From an uncultured Bacteroidales bacterium (lineage in GTDB: Bacteria > Bacteroidota > Bacteroidia > Bacteroidales > F082): 60,700 nucleotides of DNA. Both the position numbers and the translations under genes were made by a program. A model generated the notes under the pieces. That model did not search any database. It saw only the letters and a program-made list of their open reading frames with translations, and was not told the DNA's origin. How positions within the stretch are numbered: position 1 is the stretch's first letter; every line of letters starts with the position of its first letter. The DNA is taken from contig CAMJQC010000009.1 of the NCBI GenBank assembly GCA_946407975.1, forward strand, positions 1-60,700, read 5' to 3'. Positions 34,931 to 44,370 of the stretch are shown here, piece after piece.

Positions 34931-36379
34931 ATGAAAAAGCCTTTTTTTTATATTTTAGCGATATCGATATTGTTTTTTTCTTGCAAAAAAGAAACCCCTA
35001 TCAGCAGTGACCCGAATCAAAGGCTTGAGTTTTCTGCTGATACTGTGTTATTCGACACCGTTTTTACCAGTTTAGGTTCGACAACACATCAGCTTAAAAT
35101 CTACAACCGTCATATTGAAGATTTGAAAATCAGCACTGTACGTTTAATGGGCGGTGAAGCATCCCCTTTCCGATTCAATCTTGATGGCGAATCTGGAACT
35201 GAGTTTTATGACAAAATCATCCCTGCTGAAGACAGCCTTTTCTCGTTTTTGCAGGTCACCATCGATCCAAATGAACTCAACACGCCTTTTGTAGTCGAGG
35301 ACGAACTGGAGTTTGTTACCAATGGAAACACGCAGACCATCAAGCTGATGGCATGGGGTCAGAATGCCCATTACATTGTCGGGGACCAGCACGTCTCTAG
35401 CATCAATGGAGCGTTCAAAATCGTTGCAGACAGTCTGGAAACAACCATTTGGACCAATGAAAGGCCTTATGTGATATATGGTTATGCCCTCATCAATTCT
35501 TACGGCACATTACGCATCGAAGAAGGGACCCACATATACGTTCACGAAGGCGGCGGCATTCTCTCATGGAGCGACGGCCAGCTTATCGTGCAAGGCACCG
35601 CTGAAAACCCCGTCATCATTGAAGGTGATCGGCTGGAAGCGTATTACGATGACGTACCAGGTCAATGGGATCAAATCATGTTGATGGATGGCCGCGAAGG
35701 TGCTGACCATATCATTAACCACGCCATCATCCGAAACAGCTACATCGGCATCAACTGCCAATCGGTGTTCAAGGCAACACAAAATGCCTTAAGGGTCAGC
35801 AACACCATCATCCAAAACCAGTCAGGAAGCGGCCTTTATTCCGTCTTCTACCCCGTTGAAATGAAGAATTTCGTCATCAGCAACAGCAAGGGGCATGCCG
35901 TTCAGATTCATGGCGGCGATTACCGCCTCATTCACGGCACCATTGCCAACTATTGCACCTTTGCCACCAATACCTTTGCGGCCTTTGCCCTAACCAACTA
36001 TGTGGAAAACGCGGCCACCAACGAGGTTTTCCTCTACCCGCTTCTGGATTGCCAGATCGACAATTGCATCGTCTATGGCAGCAACGAAAACGAAATCATC
36101 ACCTCATTCTATGAAGAAGCCGACAGCACTTACGCCTTCAACCACTGCCTGATCAAGTCGTCAAAATACGTGAATTATCCTGCATTCAGCCATTGCATAT
36201 TCAACAAAGAGCCCTTCTTTGCCCAGACCAAGCAAAATGATTATCATTTGGACAGCATCGGTTCAGCTGCCATTGGCATAGGAAATCCTGCTATAGGAAA
36301 CGAAGTCCCAATGGATTTTGATGGCATTTCCAGGGAAGGGATGCCTGATGCTGGAGCATACCAGTACGTTCCGAAATAA
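34931..36379 (+). CDS. Lipoprotein with right-handed beta-helix
   Basis: A 482-residue lipoprotein with signal and lipobox FFSC (Cys18). An early all-beta domain (about 30-150) with IYNRHIEDLKISTVRLMGGEASPFRFNLDG is followed by a beta-helix region (about 160-430). The beta-helix is recognised by repeating short strands such as LRIEEGTHIYVHEGGGIL, IVQGTAENPVIIEGD, HAIIRNSYIGINCQ and NTIIQNQSGSGLYS, and the C-terminus ends in DFDGISREGMPDAGAYQY, the usual Bacteroidetes ending. These proteins are surface-exposed; a carbohydrate-related role is common but unproven. The stop directly abuts the convergent M23 gene. Confidence 0.82.
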   Translation: MKKPFFYILAISILFFSCKKETPISSDPNQRLEFSADTVLFDTVFTSLGSTTHQLKIYNRHIEDLKISTVRLMGGEASPFRFNLDGESGTEFYDKIIPAEDSLFSFLQVTIDPNELNTPFVVEDELEFVTNGNTQTIKLMAWGQNAHYIVGDQHVSSINGAFKIVADSLETTIWTNERPYVIYGYALINSYGTLRIEEGTHIYVHEGGGILSWSDGQLIVQGTAENPVIIEGDRLEAYYDDVPGQWDQIMLMDGREGADHIINHAIIRNSYIGINCQSVFKATQNALRVSNTIIQNQSGSGLYSVFYPVEMKNFVISNSKGHAVQIHGGDYRLIHGTIANYCTFATNTFAAFALTNYVENAATNEVFLYPLLDCQIDNCIVYGSNENEIITSFYEEADSTYAFNHCLIKSSKYVNYPAFSHCIFNKEPFFAQTKQNDYHLDSIGSAAIGIGNPAIGNEVPMDFDGISREGMPDAGAYQYVPK

Positions 36380-38083
36380 CTATTTCACCACCTTAGCGGT
36401 AAAGGTCTTTTTGTTGCCCACTCCATCTTTCACCACCACTTTCACGTTATTGGTGCCAGCTTTCATCTTTTCGTCAAACTCGTAATAGAGCAATGCGTTT
36501 TTAGCGTCATACTGCCCCAACACCCATTTGTCATCCAGATAGATGTTGTAGCTTTCGACGCCGGTCATATCGTCACTGATTTTAAAGCGGAGCGACTTGA
36601 GTTCCGAAACATTCTGCCCGTCTTTGAAATTCGTTGCCGAGATTTTCGGTGCTACGGAGTCGATTTTAATAACGAACTCACCCATGGAGCGCGTAGCCAC
36701 CTGCATGGCGCCATCCACCATCTTTCCACCTAAAGATGACACCTTGCCCTTTCTGTCAATATAGGCGACAAACATGCGTTGGTCTTTTGCCCATTTTTCT
36801 TCAGGCACAATACGAACGGTGAAGTTCTTAAACACGGTCATCTCCTCTTCACCAAAACGATAGATGCGCGAGCAGCAGCCTTTCTCATCGCGCTGTCCCG
36901 TCTTCACCCATTCATCTCTGAAAAAGGTGTACTTCTCCATATCGACGCTGAAACCCTCAATCGCAATGTAGCTGTTCATCGATCCGTCCGCCTTGACGAA
37001 ATACTCGCTGCGACGATGCTCTGGCTCTGGCAGATCAACCGGTTTGCAGCCAATCACTTTGAAAGCTATGGTCGAGGTATTGCCCGCATAATCCTGGATT
37101 TTGAACTTCACTCTCACCGTATCGCCTTCAGCCACATCGATGACGCCATTCTTCATTTCAATCATTTGAAGCTTGTTGTAGGGATCCACCTCGGTACGCA
37201 CGTAACTGCTGCCCACTTCTTTATAATGGCGATAGTCGAGCAGGCTGTTCACATAGCGGGGTTCGCTATAGGAAAAACTGTCGCATTCCACCCGAAAACG
37301 CAACACGTCATCAAGATACAACTCATAGAGATATGGGCCGTTTTTATTTGTCGAAGTGCCTACCTGGTCATAGGTGCAAATCCCAAAAGCAATCTCTCCA
37401 TTGGCCTCGACGCTTGTCTTGTCTTTAATGGCATATTTTCCATTGTTTCCGGTGACACTATAATATTTTGACTTGCCTGCGCCTTCAAGGGTTGCCCCAT
37501 TCAAAGGATACACGGCTAACCCTTGGATGAGCGGTTTCACATCATCCTCAATTTGATACCCAAAATACATCGGGTTAACTGGTTTTTCGCTATCAGTATG
37601 GCGAATCTCAAAATGCAAATGGGGCCCTCCCGAACCTCCGGAGTTACCTGAAAAAGCAATCAAATCGCCCTTCTTCACCTGGAATTTGTCTTTTGGAGGA
37701 AAAATCTGAGCCGTATACGTTTTGTGTGCATACTGATAATCCTTCACATAATTGGCAATCTCCTTGGAAAAACGTTGCAAATGGGCATAAACTGAAGTGT
37801 AGCCGTCAAAATGAGTGATATAGAGGACTTGTCCATATCCATAAGGCGAAACGCCGATACGGCTGACATAGCCATCGGCAACGGCATACACTTTCTTACC
37901 TTCCACACCTTGCGTTTTGATATCAAGTCCCGCATGAATATGATTGGGACGAATCTCTCCAAAAGTAGCGGACAAATAAATGGGAATGTCGACAGGTTTT
38001 CCGTATTTCGGGAATGTAGACTGTGCCAAAAGTGCGTTGGCTATCACCAATAAAGCTAGAAGAAGACGAATTGACTTGCTCAT
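36380..38083 (-). CDS. M23-family (LytM) metallopeptidase
   Basis: A 567-residue secreted protein with a signal ending in ALLA. The N-terminal peptidase domain carries the LytM zinc ligands His50 and Asp54 (HIHAGLDIKT, an H-x3-D motif) and the H-x-H at 155-157 in GGPHLHFEI, where the first His is the catalytic base. The remaining 400 residues are beta-rich modules (a partly immunoglobulin-like C-terminus with LRFKISDDMTGVESYNIYLDD) of unknown role, likely for localisation. Family members cut peptidoglycan peptide bridges. The gene has its own promoter element and converges without a gap on the beta-helix lipoprotein gene. Confidence 0.92.
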   Translation of the reverse strand: MSKSIRLLLALLVIANALLAQSTFPKYGKPVDIPIYLSATFGEIRPNHIHAGLDIKTQGVEGKKVYAVADGYVSRIGVSPYGYGQVLYITHFDGYTSVYAHLQRFSKEIANYVKDYQYAHKTYTAQIFPPKDKFQVKKGDLIAFSGNSGGSGGPHLHFEIRHTDSEKPVNPMYFGYQIEDDVKPLIQGLAVYPLNGATLEGAGKSKYYSVTGNNGKYAIKDKTSVEANGEIAFGICTYDQVGTSTNKNGPYLYELYLDDVLRFRVECDSFSYSEPRYVNSLLDYRHYKEVGSSYVRTEVDPYNKLQMIEMKNGVIDVAEGDTVRVKFKIQDYAGNTSTIAFKVIGCKPVDLPEPEHRRSEYFVKADGSMNSYIAIEGFSVDMEKYTFFRDEWVKTGQRDEKGCCSRIYRFGEEEMTVFKNFTVRIVPEEKWAKDQRMFVAYIDRKGKVSSLGGKMVDGAMQVATRSMGEFVIKIDSVAPKISATNFKDGQNVSELKSLRFKISDDMTGVESYNIYLDDKWVLGQYDAKNALLYYEFDEKMKAGTNNVKVVVKDGVGNKKTFTAKVVK

Positions 38084-38106
38084 TTTTCAAAAGGTTAATC
38101 AGTATG

Positions 38107-38114
38107 CAAATTTA
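38107..38114 (-). promoter_or_regulatory. -7 promoter element for the M23 gene
   Basis: TAAATTTG on the minus strand, 23 nt before the ATG at 38083. Confidence 0.45.
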
Positions 38115-38198
38115 TAATTTTTTCAGGCTTTTCAATCTGTTTTTCCAATAAAAACCATGCCACAGTCCGCTCATTAAAGCCAATAACAAACAAATTCC

Positions 38199-38206
38199 TA
38201 TCTTTG
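38199..38206 (+). promoter_or_regulatory. -7 promoter element for the LtaS-like operon
   Basis: TATCTTTG on the plus strand, 21 nt before the ATG at 38228; it would drive the chain of overlapping genes that follows. Confidence 0.5.
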
Positions 38207-38227
38207 CAAGGTCATATCTAACTAAAT

Positions 38228-40198
38228 ATGGGTTATTATAATGTAAGGAAAAAAAAGAATCAGTGGCTGTCATCACCGCTGATGCTGCTCATATATAGGC
38301 TATTGGCCGTCACATTGCTTTTCAGTTTCACGCGATGGATGCTGTATTTGTTCAACATGCAGTTTTTTCCCAATCTTCATCTGGGCAAATCCATGCGGCT
38401 CTATGGATGTGGCTTGCGTTTCGACATGGTCGTGTTGTCGTACATCAACATCCCTGTCATCCTGTATTACACCATCCCCTTTAAAAAACTCCACAACAAA
38501 TTCCTTCAGACCTTCATCGACATCTATTTTGTCATTGTAAACAGCATTGCTATAATATTAAACCTCATCGACACCATTTACTTCCGTTTCATTGGAAAGC
38601 GAATGACCTCTGAACTTTTCCAATTCTTCGGAGACGGTGACGAAAACGCCACAGGTATCGTATGGCAGCTCGTGATTGACTATTGGTATATGTTTCTTTT
38701 CGGCATTCTCGCCATACTGATGCTCGTTGTGGTGGCAAAGATAACAAGAGTCCGTTTCGGTCAAACCGACGAAACAAAAGGCTGGTATCTCAAACAGAGC
38801 CTCTCGTTGATCGTCTTGGCAGCCCTCACTGTGATAGGATGCCGTGGCGGAACGCAACACAAGCCTATCGGCATGATCAAAGCCCTTGAATACGCCGAGC
38901 CTCATCACGTTCCCATTGTGCTTAACACTCCCTTTACCATTGCTAAAGGAGCCAACAGCCAAATACTTGAACACATGCAGCTCGTCGAAGATGTATACGA
39001 TCCTATTGTCTCTATCAAAGCTCCCGTTAGATACATTAAGCCAGAAGAAACACCCAACGACACCATACACGATAACTTGGTTCTCATTATCTTAGAGAGT
39101 TTTGGACAAGAGATGATCGGTTATTATAATCCTGAACATAGCAATCGCATTACCCCTTTCCTAGACTCCCTCTTAAGCCAAAGCCTTACTTTTGACGGCC
39201 GTGCCAACGGTCGACGTTCCATCGAATCCCTTCCCAGCATTCTCTCCGGATTGCCTTCACTGATGGATGTTGATCTACCGACTTCACCCTATTTTGACAA
39301 TGATCTGGAAGGCTTTGGCATCAAACTGAAAGAACATGGCTATAACACATCCATGTTCCATGGAGGCAACAATGGCACCATGAACTTCGACATCTTCGCA
39401 CAACAAGTCGGTTTCGACCACTATTACGGTCGCGACGAATACAACAACGATGGCGACTACGATGGAAAATGGGGCATATTTGACGGGCCGTTCCTGCAAT
39501 ACTTTGCCGAAACCCTCGACAGCATTCCGCAGCCATTTGCCAGCCTCGTTTACACGCTTTCCTCACACCATCCGTTCACTTTGCCGAAGGGATTCAAACT
39601 GCCCAAAGAAAGCTACAACTGGAGCGGCTTCGAGCGCACCGTCTACTATACCGATTGTGCCTTACGCGATTTTTTCAGGACGGCAGCACAAAAGCCTTGG
39701 TTTGAAAACACCTTGTTCATCATCACGTCCGACCATGCCAACACCGAGCACTACGACCACAACTTTAACAACATTTGGGGAATGTATGCCATTCCTATCG
39801 CTTTCTACCAGCCCAATAAAATCATACCTGAGCGCAGCAATGAAATGGCACAGCAAATCGACCTCGGGACCAGCATTCTCTCAGCGCTCCACATCAACGA
39901 CACTGTTTTCAGTTTTGGCCGCAATCTCTTTGACACCTTGCAATCCCCGTCTTGGATCAGTTACATCAACCAGACCTATCAATACAGCGACGGCAACTAC
40001 CTCATCCAATCCGATGGAAAAAACGTCATTGGCGTTTTCAACCTGAAAAACGACAGTCTCTTAGACAACAATCTCATCAACCACATTCAGTGTCCTGACC
40101 TATTGCTGAAATTCCAAGCGCAATTGCAAGAATACAACAATCGCATGATAGAAAACAGACTCACCCATGAGCAAACAAACGATACGATTCATCATTAA
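38228..40198 (+). CDS. LTA-synthase-like phosphoglycerol/sulfatase-fold transferase
   Basis: A 656-residue membrane enzyme with five N-terminal helices and a periplasmic alkaline-phosphatase-superfamily domain from about residue 280. Visible sites: LVLIILESFGQEMIG with the metal Glu, a GRANGRRSIESLPSILSG segment holding the nucleophile region, HGGNNGTMNFDIF, and ITSDHANTEHYDHNFNN with the Asp-His metal pair. Members move phosphoglycerol or phosphoethanolamine from phospholipids onto glycans. Gram-negative Bacteroidetes do not make lipoteichoic acid, so the acceptor is unknown. It overlaps dagK by 32 nt, and diacylglycerol is the expected by-product of phosphoglycerol transfer, so co-expression with a DAG kinase makes sense. 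Confidence 0.88.
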   Translation: MGYYNVRKKKNQWLSSPLMLLIYRLLAVTLLFSFTRWMLYLFNMQFFPNLHLGKSMRLYGCGLRFDMVVLSYINIPVILYYTIPFKKLHNKFLQTFIDIYFVIVNSIAIILNLIDTIYFRFIGKRMTSELFQFFGDGDENATGIVWQLVIDYWYMFLFGILAILMLVVVAKITRVRFGQTDETKGWYLKQSLSLIVLAALTVIGCRGGTQHKPIGMIKALEYAEPHHVPIVLNTPFTIAKGANSQILEHMQLVEDVYDPIVSIKAPVRYIKPEETPNDTIHDNLVLIILESFGQEMIGYYNPEHSNRITPFLDSLLSQSLTFDGRANGRRSIESLPSILSGLPSLMDVDLPTSPYFDNDLEGFGIKLKEHGYNTSMFHGGNNGTMNFDIFAQQVGFDHYYGRDEYNNDGDYDGKWGIFDGPFLQYFAETLDSIPQPFASLVYTLSSHHPFTLPKGFKLPKESYNWSGFERTVYYTDCALRDFFRTAAQKPWFENTLFIITSDHANTEHYDHNFNNIWGMYAIPIAFYQPNKIIPERSNEMAQQIDLGTSILSALHINDTVFSFGRNLFDTLQSPSWISYINQTYQYSDGNYLIQSDGKNVIGVFNLKNDSLLDNNLINHIQCPDLLLKFQAQLQEYNNRMIENRLTHEQTNDTIHH

Positions 40199-41051
40199 CC
40201 CCATTTCGGGCACAAGAAAAAAACGAAACCTGCCCGAAATCATCGACAAGGTACTTGACAAGGAAAAGTACGACTATGAAATCAAACTGTCAGAGTATCC
40301 CGGACACGCCAAACTTCTTGCACAAGAGGCTGTGGAACAGCACATTGACATTGTTGTAGCTGCCGGTGGCGACGGCAGTATCAACGAAGTCGGCGTGCCA
40401 CTCATTGACACTTCGACTGCTCTTGGCATCATTCCATGCGGGTCAGGCAACGGCCTCTCCCATCATCTTGACCTGCCCATGACGGCACCAGAAGCGGTGA
40501 AAATCATCAACATCGGGAAAAGATACAAGATTGACACCGTCACCGTCAACGGCATTCCTTTCATCAGCATCGCCGGCACCGGCTTCGACGCCAAAGTGGC
40601 CAACGACTACGCCAATGATCCTCGTAGAGGATTCGACACCTATCTGAAATACATCGTCAAAGACTATTTCGAGTATAAAGAAGAAAAATACCGTATTGTC
40701 ATGCCGGAACGGACTGTCATCGCCAAAGCCATGTTCATATCCTTTGCCAACTCTAACGAGCAGGGATTCAACATTCCAATCTCGCCCAATGCCAGTCTGC
40801 AAGACGGCAAAGTCGACCTCTGCATCGTCAGGAAACCCAACGTGGCAGAGCTTCCTATCATGGGCGGTTTTATGCTTAACCGAAAAATGGACAAAGCGCC
40901 AAAAGTTGACATATTTCAGACTTCAAAAGCCACTATCATTCGCGAAAAAGCCAATGTCATTAACATCGACGGAGAATCCGTCATGACGGAAAAAGACTTA
41001 GAGATAGAGGTCAAACCCTTAAGTCTCAATATCATCGCCTATGAAAAATAA
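40167..41051 (+). CDS. dagK: Diacylglycerol kinase family lipid kinase
   Basis: A 294-residue kinase of the DAGK catalytic (YegS/DgkB) group. The nucleotide motif AAGGDGSINEV, the NPISGTRKKR start and PCGSGNGLSHHL (substrate loop) are all present. It converts diacylglycerol to phosphatidic acid at the inner membrane. The ATG lies inside the last 32 nt of the LtaS-like gene in another frame, and its end overlaps the SUI1 gene by 11 nt. The pairing suggests recycling of DAG produced by the upstream transferase (inference). The gene symbol refers to the family; substrate specificity is not proven. Confidence 0.9.
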   Translation: MSKQTIRFIINPISGTRKKRNLPEIIDKVLDKEKYDYEIKLSEYPGHAKLLAQEAVEQHIDIVVAAGGDGSINEVGVPLIDTSTALGIIPCGSGNGLSHHLDLPMTAPEAVKIINIGKRYKIDTVTVNGIPFISIAGTGFDAKVANDYANDPRRGFDTYLKYIVKDYFEYKEEKYRIVMPERTVIAKAMFISFANSNEQGFNIPISPNASLQDGKVDLCIVRKPNVAELPIMGGFMLNRKMDKAPKVDIFQTSKATIIREKANVINIDGESVMTEKDLEIEVKPLSLNIIAYEK

Positions 41052-41376
41052 AAGCAACAAAGACGGCATCGTCTACTCCACCAACCCCGACTTCAGGTTT
41101 GATGAAGAGGAGCAGACCATCACCTTGGATCCCGCCAGGCAAAACCTTCGTGTCATGCTCGACAAGAAACAAAGAGGCGGAAAGAAAGTGACTCTAGTCA
41201 CTGGTTTCATCGGCTCTGACTTCGACTTGGCGGTACTCGGCAAAGAGCTGAAGACGGCCTGTGGCGTAGGAGGCAGCGTCAAAGACGGAGAGATCCTCAT
41301 ACAAGGTGATTTCAAAGAAAAGATATTAAACCTTTTGATTCAAAAAGGCTATTCTAAAACCAAAATAAGCGGATAA
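41041..41376 (+). CDS. SUI1/YciH family translation-factor homolog
   Basis: A 111-residue protein with the SUI1 fold of eIF1 and E. coli YciH. The core VMLDKKQRGGKKVTLVTGF contains the conserved basic loop that contacts the ribosome, and the rest follows: LGKELKTACGVGGSVKDGEILIQGDFKEKILNLL with its final G-Y. It has a 30-residue lead-in. In bacteria these factors influence start-site fidelity but are dispensable. It overlaps dagK by 11 nt and the next gene follows by 2 nt. Confidence 0.9.
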   Translation: MKNKSNKDGIVYSTNPDFRFDEEEQTITLDPARQNLRVMLDKKQRGGKKVTLVTGFIGSDFDLAVLGKELKTACGVGGSVKDGEILIQGDFKEKILNLLIQKGYSKTKISG

Positions 41377-41378
41377 TC

Positions 41379-42602
41379 ATGATTGAAAGATACATTGATT
41401 TTTTGAAAAACATTGGGTTTTCCCTGCACATTGGACATACCGCATCCACGGCAATAGCAGAAGGGCTGGCCTTCCTGTCACTAGTGATTCTCAGTTTGCT
41501 TCTGTTATGGCTTGTTCGTTTCATTTTGAAAAAGACAGTTTTCAAAATCATCAAGAAAACGTCCATAAAGTATGATGACATGCTCATTGAAAACCATGTC
41601 TTCCAACGGTTCTGCATGCTCATCCCAATCATCTTGATCAACTTTTATATCTTCAAGGTCCTGCCGGATTATCCGCAGATTGCAAATGGCATCCTGAAGT
41701 TGAACAGGGTTATAGAAATCATCGTTTTTACCCTTATTTTCAATGCCGTCCTCAATACCGGATCTCAAATATACCAGTCTTTTGCCGTAGCGAAGGTTAA
41801 ACCCATCACAGGTTTCATCCAAGTCGTCAAGATCATCGTCTGGTGCATATCCGCCCTAGTCATCATCTCATTCCTATTAGGCACCAAACTCAGCACCATC
41901 TTCATCAGTTTAGGAACCATCTCTGCCATACTCATACTTGTATTTCAGGACACTATCAAAGGCTTTGTTGGCGGCATACAGCTTACTGCCAACGACATGT
42001 TGCATATCGGCGACTGGATCGTGATGGACCCTGCCGACGGCTTTGTGACAGAAATAAATCTCACCACCGTAAAAGTGAGAAACTGGGACAACACCATCAC
42101 CACCATCCCTACCTACAGCTTGGTTTCGGCGCCCTTCACGAACTGGAGAGGCATGGAGGAATCGGGAGGCAGACGCATCAAACGCGATCTGCTCATTGAC
42201 ATCCACACAGTCAAATTCTGCACCCCCGACATGCTGGAGAAATACAAACAGATTCAACTGGTCAGACCATACATCGAAGCCAAGGAAAAGGAAGTCAACG
42301 AATATAATGAGTCGCAACACGTCGACACCAGCAACCTCGCCAACGGCCGCCAACAGACCAATCTTGGCATCTTCAGAGCTTACCTTAGGGCATATTTGAC
42401 AAACGACCCCCGCTTCAACACGGATCTGCTGACCATGGTGCGGCAAGAACAGCCCAATGAATTTGGCATCCCGCTCCAAATCTATGTTTTCACTAAGACC
42501 AAGAGCCTGGTCCCGTACGAAGAAGTGCAAAGCGACCTCTTCGACCATATCATTGCGACGGCACCCATGTTTGACTTGAAGATCTTCCAAAGACAATCAT
42601 GA
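41379..42602 (+). CDS. MscS-family mechanosensitive channel
   Basis: A 407-residue inner-membrane protein with four to five helices and a cytoplasmic vestibule. The pore helix and beta-domain signature is clear: FQDTIKGFVGGIQLTANDMLHIGDWIVM, the MscS pattern 'F-x-DT-x-x-G-x-x-G-G', followed by VRNWDNTITTIPTYSLVSAPFTNWRGM. The central 40-50 residues before the last cytoplasmic domain are longer than in MscS. It releases ions and solutes under hypo-osmotic stress. It overlaps the esterase gene by 4 nt (ATGA). Confidence 0.93.
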   Translation: MIERYIDFLKNIGFSLHIGHTASTAIAEGLAFLSLVILSLLLLWLVRFILKKTVFKIIKKTSIKYDDMLIENHVFQRFCMLIPIILINFYIFKVLPDYPQIANGILKLNRVIEIIVFTLIFNAVLNTGSQIYQSFAVAKVKPITGFIQVVKIIVWCISALVIISFLLGTKLSTIFISLGTISAILILVFQDTIKGFVGGIQLTANDMLHIGDWIVMDPADGFVTEINLTTVKVRNWDNTITTIPTYSLVSAPFTNWRGMEESGGRRIKRDLLIDIHTVKFCTPDMLEKYKQIQLVRPYIEAKEKEVNEYNESQHVDTSNLANGRQQTNLGIFRAYLRAYLTNDPRFNTDLLTMVRQEQPNEFGIPLQIYVFTKTKSLVPYEEVQSDLFDHIIATAPMFDLKIFQRQS

Positions 42603-43522
42603 ACGCAGGAAAAGAATTCACCCGAAAATACATCGGGATGATGTTTTCGCAGTTGCGCGACGCCAATGACGAGCAGGTCGCCGAAGAGATCGAGCACTGT
42701 CGTAGGGAAAACAGGAAGCCCGTCCGTGTACCCAGAAAACACAGGCCGCATTTTTCTGAAGAGACCTTTCAGGCGCAAAACGGCTTCACCATGCAAGTAT
42801 TTCGCCACGGAGAAGAAAAAAACGACCGGCTTATCATCTACCTGGCAGGAGGCGCCTTCGTCTACCAACCCGTCTTCTTCCACTGGCGTTTTGTCTACGA
42901 CCTGGCTCTACGCAGCCATTCCGACGCTGTTATCCCCATTTATCCCAAAGCTCCCGATTATCATTGTCAATTTAGCATTGAGACGCTTTTGGAGTGGTAC
43001 GAGAACGTTATTAACAATTCTAAGTATAAAGAAATCAACATCATAGGAGACTCTGCGGGCGGCAATATCAGTCTCACACTGGCCATGGAAATAGCGCACA
43101 GACATCTGAAAGACTATGCAAACCTCATTCTGCTCTCCCCTTGTCTGGACTTATCCTATCAGCACGAAGCAGAAATGCGCGCCTTACAGCCTCTCGACAC
43201 CATGATTCAACTTGACCGCATCATTACCCTGACGGACTTATGGCGAGGCGATTTGTCCCAGGGACATCCTTGGGCCAGTCCGCTTTTCGGTGACTTAAAC
43301 TGCGTCCATGACCTCTACACATACTATGGGACAAACGAGATTCTGAAAGTCGACAACGACCTGCTGGAAGAAAAATGCGACAAGCTGGGCATTCCCATCC
43401 ACAGCAATTCCTACGATGGCATGTTCCACACCTTCCCGCTATTCCCCATTCCTCAGGCCTTTGATGCCATTCGCAAAATGGCTATAATCCTCAAAAACAA
43501 AAGCCAGAACCGAAAGCATTAA
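42599..43522 (+). CDS. Alpha/beta hydrolase (HSL-like esterase)
   Basis: A 307-residue esterase/lipase of the hormone-sensitive-lipase type. The nucleophile elbow is GDSAGGN with Ser152. A Gly-Gly pair before it (IIYLAGGAFVY) occupies the place of the usual oxyanion motif HGGG, with His replaced by Leu. The final histidine sits in DGMFHTFPLF near residue 283 and an acid lies in the DNDLLEE region. Substrates are short-chain acyl esters. It is cytoplasmic by sequence and overlaps the MscS gene by 4 nt, so its translation is coupled to that gene. Confidence 0.87.
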   Translation: MNAGKEFTRKYIGMMFSQLRDANDEQVAEEIEHCRRENRKPVRVPRKHRPHFSEETFQAQNGFTMQVFRHGEEKNDRLIIYLAGGAFVYQPVFFHWRFVYDLALRSHSDAVIPIYPKAPDYHCQFSIETLLEWYENVINNSKYKEINIIGDSAGGNISLTLAMEIAHRHLKDYANLILLSPCLDLSYQHEAEMRALQPLDTMIQLDRIITLTDLWRGDLSQGHPWASPLFGDLNCVHDLYTYYGTNEILKVDNDLLEEKCDKLGIPIHSNSYDGMFHTFPLFPIPQAFDAIRKMAIILKNKSQNRKH

Positions 43523-43542
43523 GTCTATTTCATACATTTTTC

Positions 43543-43550
43543 TACCTTTG
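43543..43550 (+). promoter_or_regulatory. -7 promoter element for pnuC
   Basis: TACCTTTG on the plus strand, 29 nt before the ATG at 43580. Confidence 0.5.
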
Positions 43551-43579
43551 CATTCTCATAATAAGACAAGTATAACAAA

Positions 43580-44344
43580 ATGCACAATTTCAAAGAATTA
43601 CTAAAAGAAGAGCTCTCTGGCTGGAAGCCTTTTGACATTATTTGGCTCGTAGGCGTCAGCGTCATTATCACTATCGTCACTTTATTGACCTCCAACACGC
43701 AGGCTTTTCTTGCTTCACATCCTGAAACCACCTTGAGCTATCAACTGGTGCGCGCCTGCGTGGTGTGTTCCATCATAGCCTCCATCATCGGCGTCATCAA
43801 TGTCGTTTTGGGGGGCAAAGGCAAGCTGTCCAATTACTTCTTCGGTATCATCAGCGCCCTTCTCATGATATTCATCAACTTCACGGTGAAAAACTACGGC
43901 ATCATGTGTGTCAGCGTTTATAACCTTGTGATGCAGTTTGTCGGTTTTTCTTCTTGGAAAAAGAACATGAACAAGGAAACGCACGAGGTCAACAAAGTCC
44001 ATATGAGACCCAACCAACGCGTCATTTGGCTTACTATCCTGGCAATCGGCACCATTGTGTTAGGCTTCATCTTCAAACGACTGCCTAACGAAAACAAGCC
44101 TTTCATCGACGCTTTCATCACCGTGGCACAAGTTATCTCCATGATTCTGATGGTCAAGATGTATGCCGAGCAATGGTGGCTGTGGATTGCCATTAACATC
44201 GCCAGCATTTATCTCTTTATGACCTCACGCGAAGTCACCCTGTCACTGTCACTGATGTATATGGTCTACTTCGTCAATTCCATCATCATGTGCATACGCT
44301 GGGAGAAAGAGGCACGAGCGAACGACAAACTCTTAGAAAGATAA
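43580..44344 (+). CDS. pnuC: Nicotinamide riboside transporter PnuC
   Basis: A 254-residue inner-membrane protein with seven to eight helices. NFTVKNYGIMCVSVYNLVMQFVGFSSWKKNM contains the conserved Asn and Trp cluster of PnuC transporters, which take up nicotinamide riboside or mononucleotide down the gradient for NAD synthesis. The final MVYFVNSIIMCIRWEKE is also typical. No nadR is adjacent. The DUF2007 gene follows by 20-26 nt and a GNAT-like gene after it, possibly as one operon. Confidence 0.88.
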   Translation: MHNFKELLKEELSGWKPFDIIWLVGVSVIITIVTLLTSNTQAFLASHPETTLSYQLVRACVVCSIIASIIGVINVVLGGKGKLSNYFFGIISALLMIFINFTVKNYGIMCVSVYNLVMQFVGFSSWKKNMNKETHEVNKVHMRPNQRVIWLTILAIGTIVLGFIFKRLPNENKPFIDAFITVAQVISMILMVKMYAEQWWLWIAINIASIYLFMTSREVTLSLSLMYMVYFVNSIIMCIRWEKEARANDKLLER

Positions 44345-44370
44345 ATCAGACAACGACTATATAAATGATT

